From NCBI GenBank assembly GCA_947561585.1, contig CANNZV010001151.1, positions 1 to 64,000 on the forward strand: a stretch of DNA of 64,000 bases. The letters run 5' to 3'. The notes beneath the pieces were generated by a model. It searched no databases, had not been told where the DNA came from, and worked only from the letters and a program-made list of their open reading frames with translations. The DNA is from Caprella mutica (taxonomy: Eukaryota > Arthropoda > Malacostraca > Amphipoda > Caprellidae). Positions within the stretch are counted from its first letter, which is position 1. The number at the start of each line of letters is the position of its first letter. Below, piece by piece: positions 1 through 11,799 of the stretch. Both the position numbers and the translations under genes were made by a program.

Positions 1-1102
1 GGTATATACATTGTATAATGGGTATATACATTGTAAAATGGGTATATGCATTGTAAAATGGGTATATACATTGTAAAATGGGTATATGCATTGTAAAATG
101 GGTATATACATTGTAAAATGGGTATATACATTGTAAAATGGGTATATGCATTGTAAAATGGGTATATACATTGTAAAATGGGTATATGCATTGTAAAATG
201 GGTATATACATTGTAAAATGGGTATATGCATTGTAAAATGGGTATATGCATTGTAAAATGGGTATATACATTGTAAAATGGGTAATGCATTGTAAAATGG
301 GTATATACATTGTAAAATGGGTATAAACATTGTAAAATGGGTATATGCATTGTAAAATGGGTATATACATTGTAAAATGGGTATATGCATTGTAAAATGG
401 GTATATGCATTGTAAAATGGGTATATGCATTGTAAAATGGGTATATACATTGTAAAATGGGTATATGCATTGTAAAATGGGTATATGCATTGTAAAATGG
501 GTATATGCATTGTAAAATGGGTATATACATTGTAAAATGGGTATATACATTGTAAAATGGGTATATACATTGTAAAATGGGTATATACATTGTAAAATGG
601 GTATATACATTGTAAAATGGGTATATACATTGTAAAATGGGTATATACATTGTAAAATGGGTATATACATTGTAAAATGGGTATATACATTGTAAAATGG
701 GTATATGCATTGTAAAATGGGTATATACATTGTAAAATGGGTATATGCATTGTAAAATGGGTATATACATTGTAAAATGGGTATATACATTGTAAAATGG
801 GTATATACATTGTATAATGGGTATATACATTGTAAAATGGGTATATACATTGTAAAATGGGTATATACATTGTAAAATGGGTATATACATTGTAAAATGG
901 GTATATACATTGTAAAATGGGTATATACATTGTAAAATGGGTATATACATTGTAAAATGGGTATATACATTGTAAAATGGGTATATACATTGTAAAATGG
1001 GTATATACATTGAAAAATGGGTATATACATTGTAAAATGGGTATATACATTGTAAAATGGGTATATACATTGTAAAATGGGTATATACATTGAAAAATGG
1101 GT
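1..1102. repeat. 20-bp minisatellite, about 55 copies
   Basis: Head-to-tail copies of GGTATATACATTGTAAAATG run from the first base to about 1102. The main variant has TATGCA for TATACA, and a few copies carry TATAATG or TGAAAAATG. One copy near 280-299 is 19 bp. The array is cut by the window start, so its true length is unknown. An open frame over its right edge (1057-1257) is a by-product of the repeat. Confidence 0.97.
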
Positions 1103-1309
1103 ATCTCGTATCATTTATTATTCATTTTTCTGGTGTATATGTCACGCTCCTTCCTGCAATAGCGATCGATTTCGTTGCGCCATCTATCGATCCACCGTTA
1201 GTGCAATCATCGGATATTGATGGCATCCTTAAAAATTATTATAGAAGGTTAGGTTAGCGGTCCCGCTGGGGGGTCTAGGTAATAATTAATGATTAGCTCA
1301 TAATCAAAG

Positions 1310-1735
1310 AACTGACAGAATAATTGGAAGAAATGTCAACGATATTCCTTTGCTAAAAGCCGTGTATTGAAATATGAAACCAACTTCCTTAATTGTCTGG
1401 GCCGCTGTTTCTGAAATCCGCAAGTTTTTTTTTTATCAAGGTGCCAAATGTTATGTTGAAAACATTCTAAAGCCAATTGTAGAATTTGCTGAGGATTAAT
1501 TTGGCGATGACACTTTGGACAGTGCAACAAGTCGGTGGCGGTGAAACAGCGACTTTACTCAGAACTGGTGCCCAAGACGACTTTTCGGTGTGATTCATTA
1601 ATCGCAGTGTGGACGATTTAAAACGCTCTCTACAGCGAACGTGGCCAAGAAATTTCACAAGAACAGCTGCGTGCCGCAACAGAAGATGTTTGCAGGAGGT
1701 GGTAATGAAATGCAAGAGGGACATTATGAATAAAA
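1310..1735 (+). pseudogene. Decayed Tc1/mariner transposase (C-terminal half)
   Basis: The + strand reads MKPTSLIVWAAVSEIRKFFF at about 1375-1434, then YQGAKCYVENILKPIVEFAE and a stop. This matches the mariner core pattern of a VWAA/VWGA block followed by QG.K...YLENIL. After a deletion the frame resumes with FGDDTLDSA. Near 1650-1735, two frames together give QEQLRAATEDVCRR and MQEGHYE, the usual C-terminal LRAAC..PRRL..GGHFE block. Several stops and frameshifts make it clearly dead. The N-terminal half and terminal inverted repeats were not found, and the 20-bp minisatellite lies just upstream. Confidence 0.75.
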
Positions 1736-1879
1736 TTATTATTTTCGCTTTGTATTGATGTTTATTGTAATTAACTTATGTCTGTAAATTGTTAAAATAT
1801 TTTTCTTTTCATTATAATATCCATTTTGTTTGCTTCCTATATTCGACGGAGCTCCACGATTCATTTTTAATAGTTATAA

Positions 1880-2450
1880 TAATAGTTGTCGCATAGAGTT
1901 ATGTCTAGTTATTAGTTATGAACTAATGGCATAGAGTTATGTCTAGCTATTAGTTATGAACTAATGGCATAGAGTTATGTCTAGTTATGAACTAATGGCA
2001 TAGAGTTATGTCTAGCTATTAGTTATGAACTAATGGCATAGAGTTATGTCTAGTTATGAACTAATGGCATAGAGTTATGTCTAGTTATGAACTAATGGCA
2101 TAGAGTTATGTCTAGTTATGAACTAATGGCATAGAGTTATGTCTAGTTATGAATTAATGGCATAGAGTTATGTCTAGTTATGAACTAATGGCATAGAGTT
2201 ATGTCTAGTTATGAACTAATGGCATAGAGTTCTGTCTAGTTATTAGTTATGAACTAATGGCATAGAGTTATGTCTAGTTATGAACTAATGGCATAGAGTT
2301 ATGTCTAGTTATGAACTAACGGCATAGAGTTATGTCTAGTTATGAATTAATGGCATAGAGTTATGTCTAGTTATGAACTAATGGCATAGAGTTATGTCTA
2401 GTTATGAATTAATGGCATAGAGTTATGTCTAGTTATGGAGTTGTGTCTAG
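1880..2450. repeat. About 24-31-bp minisatellite (CATAGAGTTATGTCTAG)
   Basis: About 20 copies of a unit built from CATAGAGTTATGTCTAG plus TTATGAACTAATGG. Some copies carry an extra CTATTAG segment, giving long and short unit types in irregular alternation. The array abuts a copy of dispersed repeat family A at about 2495. That placement resembles one terminal array of a foldback element, but no inverted partner was seen downstream. Confidence 0.93.
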
Positions 2451-2494
2451 TTATGAATAATATCGTAGTTACTCCTCAATTTCTTTGTGTAACT

Positions 2495-2935
2495 TTAAGT
2501 CCCCAGGGGCTCTATCCTGAAGCTCTCTGTGGTGAATGGAAGAGAAGGGGGATGGAGTCCATTGGGCCCCGAACTATTATAATTTGGATTATGGATTTTC
2601 TATTTTCATTTTTACCATGTTTATCATTTTTTACGCTACTTGCAGTTTTAGAGGATAGCGCTAGGGTTATGCTCTTCAACTACGAGGTCTTAGATTTTGT
2701 GTTAGGTAGACTTGTAGACTTCATTTACTATCAACTCTTCATTTTCCTCTTCGATTCGTGAATGCAGCCACCGGTGCTTGTGTCTCTTTTCGTTACATTC
2801 CTTGGTATGTGACTGCATTCATAGAGTAGCTTTCCTGCATCCATGACCATTGTCTGCACCGACGGAATTTGAAGTTTGAATTCAAAGTAGCTGCCTATTT
2901 TTCTACCTATTCTGTCATTGGTCATAATCTTTGTA
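2495..2935 (+). mobile_element. Dispersed repeat family A, copy 1
   Basis: This stretch recurs at 43390-43870, 10440-10645 and 60785-61100 and, inverted, inside foldback element FB2 at about 39005-39225. Shared landmarks are TTTTAGAGGATAGCGCTAGG, GCAGCCACCGGTGCTTGTG and CACATTCCTTGGTATGTGAC. The minus strand has short open stretches such as HIPRNVTKR.TSTGGC, but no long frame is shared by the copies. It is probably a non-autonomous transposon; the class is unknown. Confidence 0.7.
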
Positions 2936-3286
2936 AATCTGGTGATAATGGTTAGTGATCAGTTAAAATAGGGACATTTTCTCTTATTGTGAGTCGAAAT
3001 GATTACTTCTTTCGATTGCTTGTAATTTCGCATAAATAATTTGTTCCCAATTCTAAATCAAATTAATGTATATAACAGAGAAGTATTCACACTCATGATG
3101 ACTTCATAAGCAGCTAACATTTCCCCTGTGTATTTCCATTAAAGCAGTGTGTGCATTTTATTTCCCCCATAGGTAGTATAGTAATTTGATATTGTTCTAG
3201 TAGCGAAAGAAAGCAGGCAGTGTCTGTGTGGCTTCGTAGTTAATACGATAGCTGTGGAATTGGTTGGTAAAGTACACCACTATTGG
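2936..3286. other. Intergenic, no gene seen
   Basis: AT-rich sequence without a convincing open frame, RNA gene or repeat. It separates repeat family A from the 14-bp minisatellite. Confidence 0.6.
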
Positions 3287-3459
3287 GGGGGTGTAACTTG
3301 ATGGGTGTAACTTGATGGGTGTAACTTGATGGGTGTAACTTGATGGGTGTAACTTGATGGGTGTAACTTGATGGGTGTAACTTGATGGGTGTAACTTGAT
3401 GGGTGTAACTCGATGGGTGTAACTTGATGGGTGTAACTCGATGGGTGTAACTTGATGGT
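3287..3459. repeat. 14-bp minisatellite, about 12 copies
   Basis: Twelve nearly identical copies of GGGTGTAACTTGAT. Two copies near the right end read AACTCGAT. The homogeneity suggests recent expansion. It lies about 0.8 kb upstream of the first identified exon of the nuclear receptor. Confidence 0.97.
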
Positions 3460-4254
3460 TTGTTTTTGTTATGTGTTAATATATCTTAAGAAAATGTGCG
3501 AGTCAAATTAGGATCAATTTACTAGTTATTCAGTAAAATATTGGGCAAAAATTGGAGAATTGTTTTTTTTTTTGAGATTTTTTCGATTTTATATTCTTCT
3601 GAATCAAAAACCAGAATGAATAACCTCTGAAGTAAAGTCCCATGCACACTTCACTATATTTTTCACACTGTTTGGTATAATCCCTCTATGAAATGAATTG
3701 TAAATAAATCAACAAATAAGAATATTTATTTTATGCGTACTGTTTAGTCCTTCTTCTCTGAACTAACTAAATAAATATATAGTTAGTTTGAAATTCTCAA
3801 AATTTTGCAAATTTTAATATTTATGTCTTATTTGATGCTGAATATACGTACTATTGAAATTTTAAAAATTACGAAGACTAATCTAAGATCCTTGGAAAGT
3901 TTGATTTATCCCTGTTTTACCATTAATACTCTAAAATTAATATGAATGAATTTAGTAAGCAATGTTAAATGGTTCATACTAATGATCAACAATTTAATCA
4001 ATGTTAATAACTTAATAGCCTTTATTATTTCATTAACAATCGATGGAAGAAATACCCTAAGTGTTCATGCACTCTTCTACTAGGCTTCGATTAAAATAGA
4101 CTTATTTTGTCTGTCTCACTTATCCCTGCAACGAATTTTTCAAAAAGATTTAATTATTTTTGGCCTTTAATAGCTAGTGATCTTTGCCAAACTGATCCTC
4201 ACATATCAAATTGTAATAAACTTGATATACTCACAAAAGTTCTTTCCATTTCAG
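3460..4254. other. Upstream region or 5' intron of the nuclear receptor
   Basis: AT-rich and without coding signal. It ends in a good splice acceptor (TTCTTTCCATTTCAG, last base 4254). This stretch is therefore probably the intron before the first coding exon rather than the promoter. The transcription start and upstream 5' UTR exon were not found and may lie outside what can be read here. Confidence 0.5.
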
Positions 4255-4376
4255 ACAGTACACCAACAGCTTGAGACAAATTTGTAGTAGAAAGAGAATC
4301 ACAAGTGTGTGCCAAGGTATGATCCATACCTTAGAAGTTACTTCTGTAGGCACAGCGAACTAGTAACTATCAAGGT
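4255..4376 (+). other. 5' UTR part of nuclear receptor exon
   Basis: This is the non-coding start of the first identified exon, between the acceptor ending at 4254 and the ATG at 4377. The acceptor implies at least one upstream non-coding exon. Stop codons in all frames close to the ATG argue against coding extension upstream. Confidence 0.6.
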
Positions 4377-7300
4377 ATGGTCGCAGTGATGGTCGAAAAC
4401 GGTGGCTACAATGTCGATCTACGCTCTCCCAAATTATCTTCAGTGGACTATGAGGTAGACCCCCACCTTCTCCTGCACTCGATTGAACAGAGACCACCAC
4501 TGACAGAGCACAGGAACCCCCACTGTTACGGCGTGCATCCTCAAACCAGAAGGAAGAACTCTTGGAACACCATGGAACAACAACGGATAGCGGGTAGAAC
4601 CCGATCATCTGGACACAGTACAGCGGGTTCTAGATCACCACAGAGTCCACTCTATGATAGTCCCACGTCGCCAACAAGGTAAGGCTTGCATTTTATTTTA
4701 ATTACCAAACTTTTTCATTTCGATAAATTTTCTGCTCGATAAAAATACAATTTTGTTTTCGCTATCAGTCCAAAAGGCTCTCGCACTGGAGACAAGCTGT
4801 GCCTGGTGTGTGGTGACGTGGCCAAATCTAACCACTTTGGAGGTTTGAGCTGCGACTCTTGCAAGGCGTTCTTCAGAAGATCTGTTCAGAACAATGCCTT
4901 CAAGGCATTCACTTGTCCCTACGAAAAGAAGTGTGTCATCGCTAAAATGTCACGGAAAACTTGCCAATTTTGCCGGTAAAGTGACAGTGAAACCTATTGA
5001 TAAAATGAATTGTTTAAAGACTTAGTCCTATAGATTACTATCAAACTTTTTCTAACACTTCCCTTGATTTCAGGTTCGAGAAATGCCTTTCTATCGGGAT
5101 GGAAAAGAGCTGGGTGATGTCAGAAGATGAACGAAAGAAGCTGATGGAACAACGTCAGGAACGCAAAACAACGCAGCAACCAGCCATCAGAAAAGACTTA
5201 AATAAGATGGCGCCATTGCCAACAGCAGAGCACAACTACGAACTTTCTGCTGAAATGGAAGCGGAAATCAAAGAAATAGAGGCGAACTATGAAATTTCCA
5301 ATTCTAAAAACCCATATGGTGAAGAATCAGCCACTAATGAATCTGCCGGGAAGATTTTCAACGTTTGGATGACGTTTTGTAAGAAAATTGGGTTTTTCTT
5401 CCACACTTTTCCTGATTTTGGTAGTTTGAAGGAAGAAGACAAGTCTATTCTCCTCCGCACGGCTATGACCTCTGCTAGTATCATAATGGGAGCTGTAACC
5501 AAAGATATGTGGGGAAGAAAAGGCACAGTACCTGCCATAGGGATGGCCAAGATGCCTAAAGTTTCTTCTGAGGGAATGAAGACTCTGGTACCTTCAGACT
5601 TACTATCCAAAGTCTCTGAATTTTTCATGAAATTTCGAAATATTTGTCCTGACACAACCATGGCGAAAATTTTGATTCTCGTGACTCTTTATTCCTCCGA
5701 GTTAACGGGTCTTGAAGAAACGGATAAGATACAGCAGCTTCAAGACCATTATATTAACATTCTTGATTGTTACATCAAACATCGCTACCGAGAAAATTCT
5801 GGACATAGATTTGCCAAGGCTCTGGTTTCTCTAGCTGACGTCAGGGAGTTATCCGACCAGTCTTTCAATATGAGATTTCAGAATGCGGAAAATATGGACT
5901 TGGCAAAAGTGAATAGTGACTCTAGCAATGGAGGAAGTAGTGGAAATAATGATATGGCACGGAGGGAGTATGGCGGAAGTGGAGGTTCTTCTTCGCACTC
6001 TAGTTATGGAGGAAGTGGCTCTAGCTCAAACCTTGGAGGCGGAGGATCTGGTGGACAATATGGATGCAGCAATACAGAACACCTCAAGAGGAATGAGTCA
6101 AAAGAAACAAATATTGATTATTTCAAAAAGAACCGTTCTAGTGGCGAGGGTTACTCGAGTTTAAAACCTGGGACAAAGTTAGAAGATTTCAACTCATCTG
6201 ATGATATGTGTAATTTAGATTCCAATAAGAGAAATTCTCATCACAAATTGTCTGCTTCAGCCAGGGAAAGGGTGGATAGGCGAATACAGACAATACTGAA
6301 GAGTATTCCTACTCCTGCTGTCATGAAGATCATCTGTCACATTGCAGACTCTCTAAATTTTGAAGCTGAAAAAACCCCTGATGGTTTGAAGTTATCTGTC
6401 AAAGAAGAAAACTCACCTAGGAAGAATCCACCGATTAAACTGAAGATGCGACGTACATCCACACGCAAAACTAGTACCAGTAGAAGCAGCAAGAGTTGCA
6501 AGCCTCGCTCTTCCTACTCTGACTACTCTGCAGTCATTAAACAAGAGCAGACAGACATTGAGAATAAAGATTATGAGGCTATAGATATGATAGTGGATGA
6601 CATGAATGCTTCTTCATTGAGCAACGGGGAGGAAATGTCCTATAGTGCACCGAGAAGAAATGCATTCGATGTAGATAGGTTGCATCGTTATGAAAGTGAA
6701 AATCATTCACTGGCAGCTAATGACATTGCAGTGCAAAGTGCCGGTCATCCATACTCTTACTTCTCAACTAGACAGAGTAAGAGGAAAGAGAATACTGGTC
6801 AGATGATGCAGCAAAACATCGTCACCAGTTCTCAGTTTGGTGAGGCACATTCACCTGTCGTCAACTACTCCTCCCATCTCCTGTCGGGAGGAGAATATTC
6901 AATAGAAAATGCCTCTTCTCACATGCACTCCTCTTCGTCGCCTCATGCATACAGTACTCCGCAGTACGTCTTTTCTAATAATGGTGACATGGTTCCGACC
7001 CCAGTGACACCTCCTACTTTCGGGGGAGAAGTGATGATACCACATCCATCACCCACTGTTTCCAGCTCACCTTCCCCCGGGTATTTTCAGTCCCAGAGCT
7101 GCACCTCCCCCATTCAGAGTGACATGCTACTCTCAGCGCACTCGCCTGAGTCCCCTAACAGCACCATGACCTCTGTCTCACCCCATGACCTCGGTCTGGA
7201 CCTATACAGCACAGACTCTCCACCCTGCTACGACAAATACCACGGCAACTGTGTCACTATGCCTGCCTCTAATGCTTACTTCAACCACACGCAGAACTCC

Positions 7301-7546
7301 CCCCAGTCCACCATGCAGACCATTTCCTCCACCACCTCACCCAGCCCCGCCCCTACTGACTTCTCCTACTCTCTCAATCTGTCGTCTCTGACGGATGTGG
7401 AGATGAACGCGTTGCAGGACCTGGTGGAACACATAAATGTCAACTTGACGAACCAACTTCGTGACGGCAACTCCTATAACACAGAGGATTTGTTATCCAA
7501 AGAGTTTCTTTCGACTGTGCAAGCAAACTTAACGTCAGAACATTAG
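4377..7546 (+). CDS. Nuclear hormone receptor, NR1 HR96/HR97-like (3 coding exons)
   Basis: Exons are 4255-4678 (coding from ATG 4377), 4769-4975 and 5074-7546. All junctions are GT-AG and phases match, giving 993 residues. An in-frame stop at 4347-4349 supports the start; M5 at 4389 is an alternative. Residues 1-101 are a polar N-terminal region. The DNA-binding domain spans about C112-M179, with finger 1 cysteines C112, C115, C129, C132 and finger 2 cysteines C150, C156, C166, C169. The P-box is DSCKA, known from HR96/HR97/DAF-12-type receptors. The ligand-binding domain runs about 261-443, with the family signature FPDFGSLKEEDKSILLR at 282-298. A Gly/Ser-rich stretch (about 456-503) and a Ser/Pro-rich tail of nearly 500 residues follow, and no AF-2 helix is obvious right after helix 10. 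It should act in the nucleus as a ligand-regulated transcription factor; the ligand is unknown. HR97 (NR1L) seems closest, HR96 next. Confidence 0.93.
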
Positions 7547-8070
7547 TAAAATTATCAAATTGAAATGTTGACGTCTAAAGTGGAAGAAAAAAAATTGATT
7601 CGTGTGACCTAATTGAATGTGGAGACTAACTCTGCTATTAAAATGTTAGCAGGTAGTCACTCTGATTAGAGTAGTGAGTGTTAACTAGCCCTGCTTTCAA
7701 TGTAACTAGCCAGTGTCTACTGAAAGAGAACATATTGGATATTAGAACGACTACATGGCAAGAAAGTGTCCCAAGTGAATTTATTTTGAAGTTGATAATT
7801 TGATAGTTATCTGGTGAAAGACAAGTGGAGCTGGTTAGTTAGCTATATATTTTGTATTATAAATTGTTTATATTGTTTGATATATTTTGATTTTCTTATA
7901 TTATAATTATACCTACAAAGTACAAATATTTTTTTGAAGTCGCATCTAATTGATGAAATTTTACAATTGTTTTATCGTTAGTGTTTTTCTTTAGAATATA
8001 TTTTTATTTACTATCTAATTTTTAGTTCATAACAAATGATTGATATCTTCCAACTTTGTTATCAAATAAA
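7547..8070 (+). terminator. 3' UTR and candidate poly(A) signal of the nuclear receptor
   Basis: AT-rich non-coding sequence follows the TAG at 7544-7546. The first canonical AATAAA is at 8065-8070, and a minisatellite begins about 75 bases later. The exact cleavage site cannot be read. Confidence 0.45.
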
Positions 8071-8143
8071 TAGGACACACTCCACATCTATCCTTTTACA
8101 GTTACTATCCAGTAGAATTGAACTCTACCAGCCTGGAAAATAA

Positions 8144-8469
8144 CTGTCAGGGCAGCTTCCTGTCAGGGTAGCTTCCTGTCAGGGTAGCTTCTTCTCAGAG
8201 TAACTTCCTGTCAGAGTAGCTTCCTGTCAGGGTAGCTTCCTGTCAGGGTAGCTTCCTGTCAGGGTAGCTTCCTGTCAGGGTAGCTTCCTGTCAGAGTAAC
8301 TTCCTGTCAGAGTAGCTTCCTTTCAGGGTAGCTTCCTGTCAGGGTAGCTTCCTGTCAGAGTAGCTTCCTGTCAGAGTAACTTCCTGTCAGAGTAGCTTCC
8401 TGTCAGAGTAACTTCCTGTCAGAGTAGCTTCCTGTCAGGGTAGCTTCCTGTCCGGGTAGCTTCTTGTCA
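8144..8469. repeat. 16-bp minisatellite, about 20 copies
   Basis: Tandem copies of TCAGGGTAGCTTCCTG with variants TCAGAGTAACTTCCTG and TCAGAGTAGCTTCCTG. The two variant types tend to alternate in the middle of the array, a weak sign of dimer-level amplification. Confidence 0.96.
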
Positions 8470-10435
8470 GTCTCACTAACAACATTCATATAAATTCACT
8501 CATCGGAAAATATCGCCCCATTTCATTTCTTTTTACATCTCCTAATATAAGTTGGTACTTTTAGGGACTATTTCAATCGCTATGATGAAATCAAGTAAGA
8601 AAATGTTATTAGTTCATTATAAGTAGCTAATTGACAACCAATATCTTCGATGTTAGTTATATTTTAGTTGAGATTTTATTTGTTTCCTGTTGAGTCTAAT
8701 AAGAGTTCTATAATGTGTTAAAATGTTAATCACCTTCTCTTCTATTACCTCTAACATCTTGTTAACTTCTTCCTATTGAAATCTAGCTTTTCCTTTCGCT
8801 AATTTTATTAGACTTCTTACTTGCTGTTACTAATTAGGTACTTATTGTTAGTAGGTTAGTTGAAAGTCATAAAATATAGGTCTGTGATTATTAGAGCTAG
8901 AACATCTGCATCGTGACTCCACTCTACAGTTTTCCAAACTACTTCTCCCAGACGTTAATCCCCTCAAGAGTTTCAGTTGCTAGGCCTCTAGATTGGATGA
9001 CCTGAATTTTCTGTAATATTCATAGTACAATCATTATAAGGAAATTATTTTTGCTAATGGAACTTCAAGAAGTTAGAAAAGGAAAGTAGTTTGCTTATTT
9101 TCGAATTAGATGAGACGATGGTACTGTTAGGTATGGTAAGGTTCGTCAAGAACTCTAAGCTAAGTGTCACTAGGTGTAAGCAGTTGTGTTTGTCTTAGCA
9201 CGTCATATGTGCGATGGTTAGGATTAGAAATACTAGCACTAGTTACTAATTTCTAAGGAGTCACAGCTGACAAAGTACGAAGTAGTCACGAAACATCCGC
9301 TAAATTATTTCCGTCAGATATTGGCAGTTGAAATGAAGATAATTCTTATCTTTTATCTAAATCGTGCCACACTTTTTTACATGAAACTATAGTTAAATAA
9401 TAGATGCGGCTATTTCAAAGAGTCGTAATATTCACGTGACCTGTCATAACCGCCTTTGCATTTGTGTATCTTTACGAAAAATGTAAACTTTATAAAGGTT
9501 TATCGAGTTAGTTAGGCACATTTTAACGCATGTCATTCGGAGCAGTTACCCTGTACCAGAGGCTGAAACTTACCTAACAAATAACACTCATTACTCTGTC
9601 AATAAAATGATTGAAGTCGTATAAATGCCAAGTGATATGAGAAAAGTTTCAGTGATCCTCCATCTTCTTTCAGTAATATCTTAGTGAATAAAAATGCTAT
9701 ATCAAAAGTTAGAGCAGAGGTTATAGTTACTGGTTTCTCATATCACCATTTAAGGGTAAGAAATGATTGGTACGACTTTTTTTATAGCATTATTGCTGAA
9801 GACTTACTTTATATAAAAAAGTAAATAGGTTAAGTAATTGGTACTTTTTATTTTTGAGCTACCGCTAAAAAGTTTAAAATCTCGTAATTTTCTAAATTCA
9901 TTGGTAAAATGTACCATTAACTGCATGTGAAATTAAGTGTATGCTATCAGAGTGTACTGTCGCACGGTGTGCCATCAGTGTTATCTTCAGTGTTCTATTC
10001 ATATCTTGCTCATTTTAGTATTACGAGAATAACTAACATTTTGTGTAGGAAGTATATGATAATTACTGGAAGAATTACCAGTTACCACTAGTAACCTGTA
10101 AGTAATCTTACTGCAATACCTGAATGATATATCTTCCTTAGACTAATTCTCCCTTGCAAATTCCTATAGGCTTCAATTCTGACCAATTACTTTAAAAGTC
10201 TTTGTGAAAATCCACTGCAGAAGATTACTAATTCAGGTCTGTGTCTATTTTTGTATCCCAGCCATTGATCAAAAAGTGTACTTCTATGAATAAGTATGTA
10301 TCTAATATTTCAGTCATTGCCTAACTCTATAGACGGAGTTACAATATTTTGAAAATGTGAAACATATGTTTTGGATGTTAAAACGATAAAAAATAACATT
10401 GGTTATTTAAAGTTACTTCTGGTCATTTTGACGCA
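8470..10435. other. About 2 kb intergenic, no gene seen
   Basis: AT-rich sequence with frequent stops in all frames and no clear repeats, RNA genes or exon-like intervals. It may contain upstream exons of the partial + strand gene at 14852-15569, but none could be picked out. Confidence 0.5.
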
Positions 10436-10439
10436 ACAA

Positions 10440-10645
10440 ATTTACCATGTTTACTATTTTTTAACACTACTTGCAGTTTTAGAGGATAGCACTAGGGTTA
10501 TGCTCTTCAACTACGAGGTCTTAAATTTTGTGTTAGGTAGGCTTATAGGCTTCATTTACTATCACCTCTTCATTTTCCTCTTATTTTTGAGTGCAGCCAC
10601 CGGTTCTTGTGCTCCTTTTCGTCACATTCCTTGTGAAGTGACTAA
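10440..10645 (+). mobile_element. Dispersed repeat family A, copy 2 (fragment)
   Basis: About 205 bases match copy 1 from TTTACCATGTTTA through GCAGCCACCGGTTCTTGTG to CACATTCCTTG. Both ends are truncated relative to 2495-2935 and 43390-43870. The open frame covering it (10371-10727) is not conserved in the other copies. Confidence 0.7.
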
Positions 10646-11369
10646 ATTGGAGCTACTTACACCGAGTGCTACTTTGATTTCCTTTGCATTAATTTCACTT
10701 TCATGTCAAATGTTCCTAAGTGGTTAAATCAGACGTAGGTAATAATTTATGCGTCATCACTAGGTAGCCATTTGCCAGGATGCCGTCAGATTTGCTAACA
10801 TCGAAAAATGTAACCACCCTTGTCTTAGAATGATGCTTAATGTTTCAATGTTTAACAGAATATACTATCAATATACATATTCATGTGTTGGGTTGTATAC
10901 CTTCTTGTCCCTCTACTACCATCTTCAAACAATGATAGGTCTAGCATTTAACATTTTGGCCGTGCCAGTGTTTCTTATGCAAAATAGAAGACAAATTGCT
11001 ACATATTTTTAAGTTATGAAATTAGAAAATGGAAGCGATTATAAATGAACAGTTTATTTGATTCCAAAAATTGTTTCGAAAGCTCACTCCTAGACTGAAG
11101 ATGTTAACCTTAAAGTTCTCACTACGAGGTGTGGCCATTACACTGTTAGAAGGTGGTGGAGAGGGAAGAAGAGGGATATTAGAATAAGATTAGATATACA
11201 AAATATCAATTAACAATAGGGATGTTATGAACTTGATGTTACAGAAATAGTAATCTTCTAAAATACTCTATACTGTATAAGATAGCACAGTCTAGTGAGG
11301 CAGCTTATTCCAATGAGTGACAGGTGACATGATTTATAATGTGGTAGCAAAGTCAGGCCTATGTCCTCC
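10646..11369. other. Intergenic, no supported gene
   Basis: It includes a 60-codon frame at 10830-11012 rich in hydrophobic residues. That frame has no splice sites, Kozak context or recognisable family, so it is left uncalled. Confidence 0.5.
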
Positions 11370-11790
11370 TCAGAGATTGTCTGGGGCCATCATTGGCTGG
11401 TCACCCTTTTCACCATCTGTAGCTATTCTATGGCATTTCATCTTAAAAACGAAGAAACATTAGCCTGTGTTTTTTAGGAGAGAGTAGGTACTTACCTGAT
11501 TATCTCCAGGATGCGTAAAGCGTATGCTCAATTCACTAGGTAGTGCTAAGGTAACTAGTAATTTAAACCCACCAATGCCTGGTGAGGAATAACCTTCAGA
11601 TACAATAGGTTCTTTTTATCCACACGGAATAGTTATTAGGTTGGAGTGGTAGCTTTGTAACTAAAGTGTCATCATTCTGCAGGATAGTGATTTCACCGGG
11701 TAGAGATAAAGCTGTGTCTGATAATATACTGTATGTTATAGTCATATTTACTATTAATTTCAATGGCAATACTATTCTTTTTAATTCTAT
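11370..11790 (-). CDS. Unknown gene, two 3'-terminal exons (frameshifted)
   Basis: On the minus strand an acceptor (TTTATGTTTGCAG) opens an exon at 11790-11496 that ends in CAG|GTAAGTACC. A 54-bp intron ends TTTCTTCGTTTTTAAG, and the last exon, 11441-11370, reads MKCHRIATDGEKGDQPMMAP and ends in TGA. The first exon encodes residues such as LPGEITILQNDDTLVTKLPL, then shifts frame by one base at an A5 run near 11614 and continues SSPGIGGFKLLVTLALP up to the donor. The frames on both sides are open and the splice sites are good, so this is either a recent pseudogene or an assembly or sequence error in a real gene. An additional upstream exon near 11883-11955 is possible but weak. The family was not recognised. 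Introns of 50-100 bp occur in the other genes here, which supports the model. Confidence 0.42.
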
Positions 11791-11799
11791 CTGCAAACA

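Noticed and set aside
1..1102. CRISPR-like regular array
   Set aside because: Units are directly adjacent with no unique spacers and the context is eukaryotic. The same applies to the other arrays.
10830..11012. 60-codon hydrophobic frame as a membrane peptide
   Set aside because: AT-rich composition favours Phe/Leu/Tyr/Ile codons; no signal, splice or family evidence.
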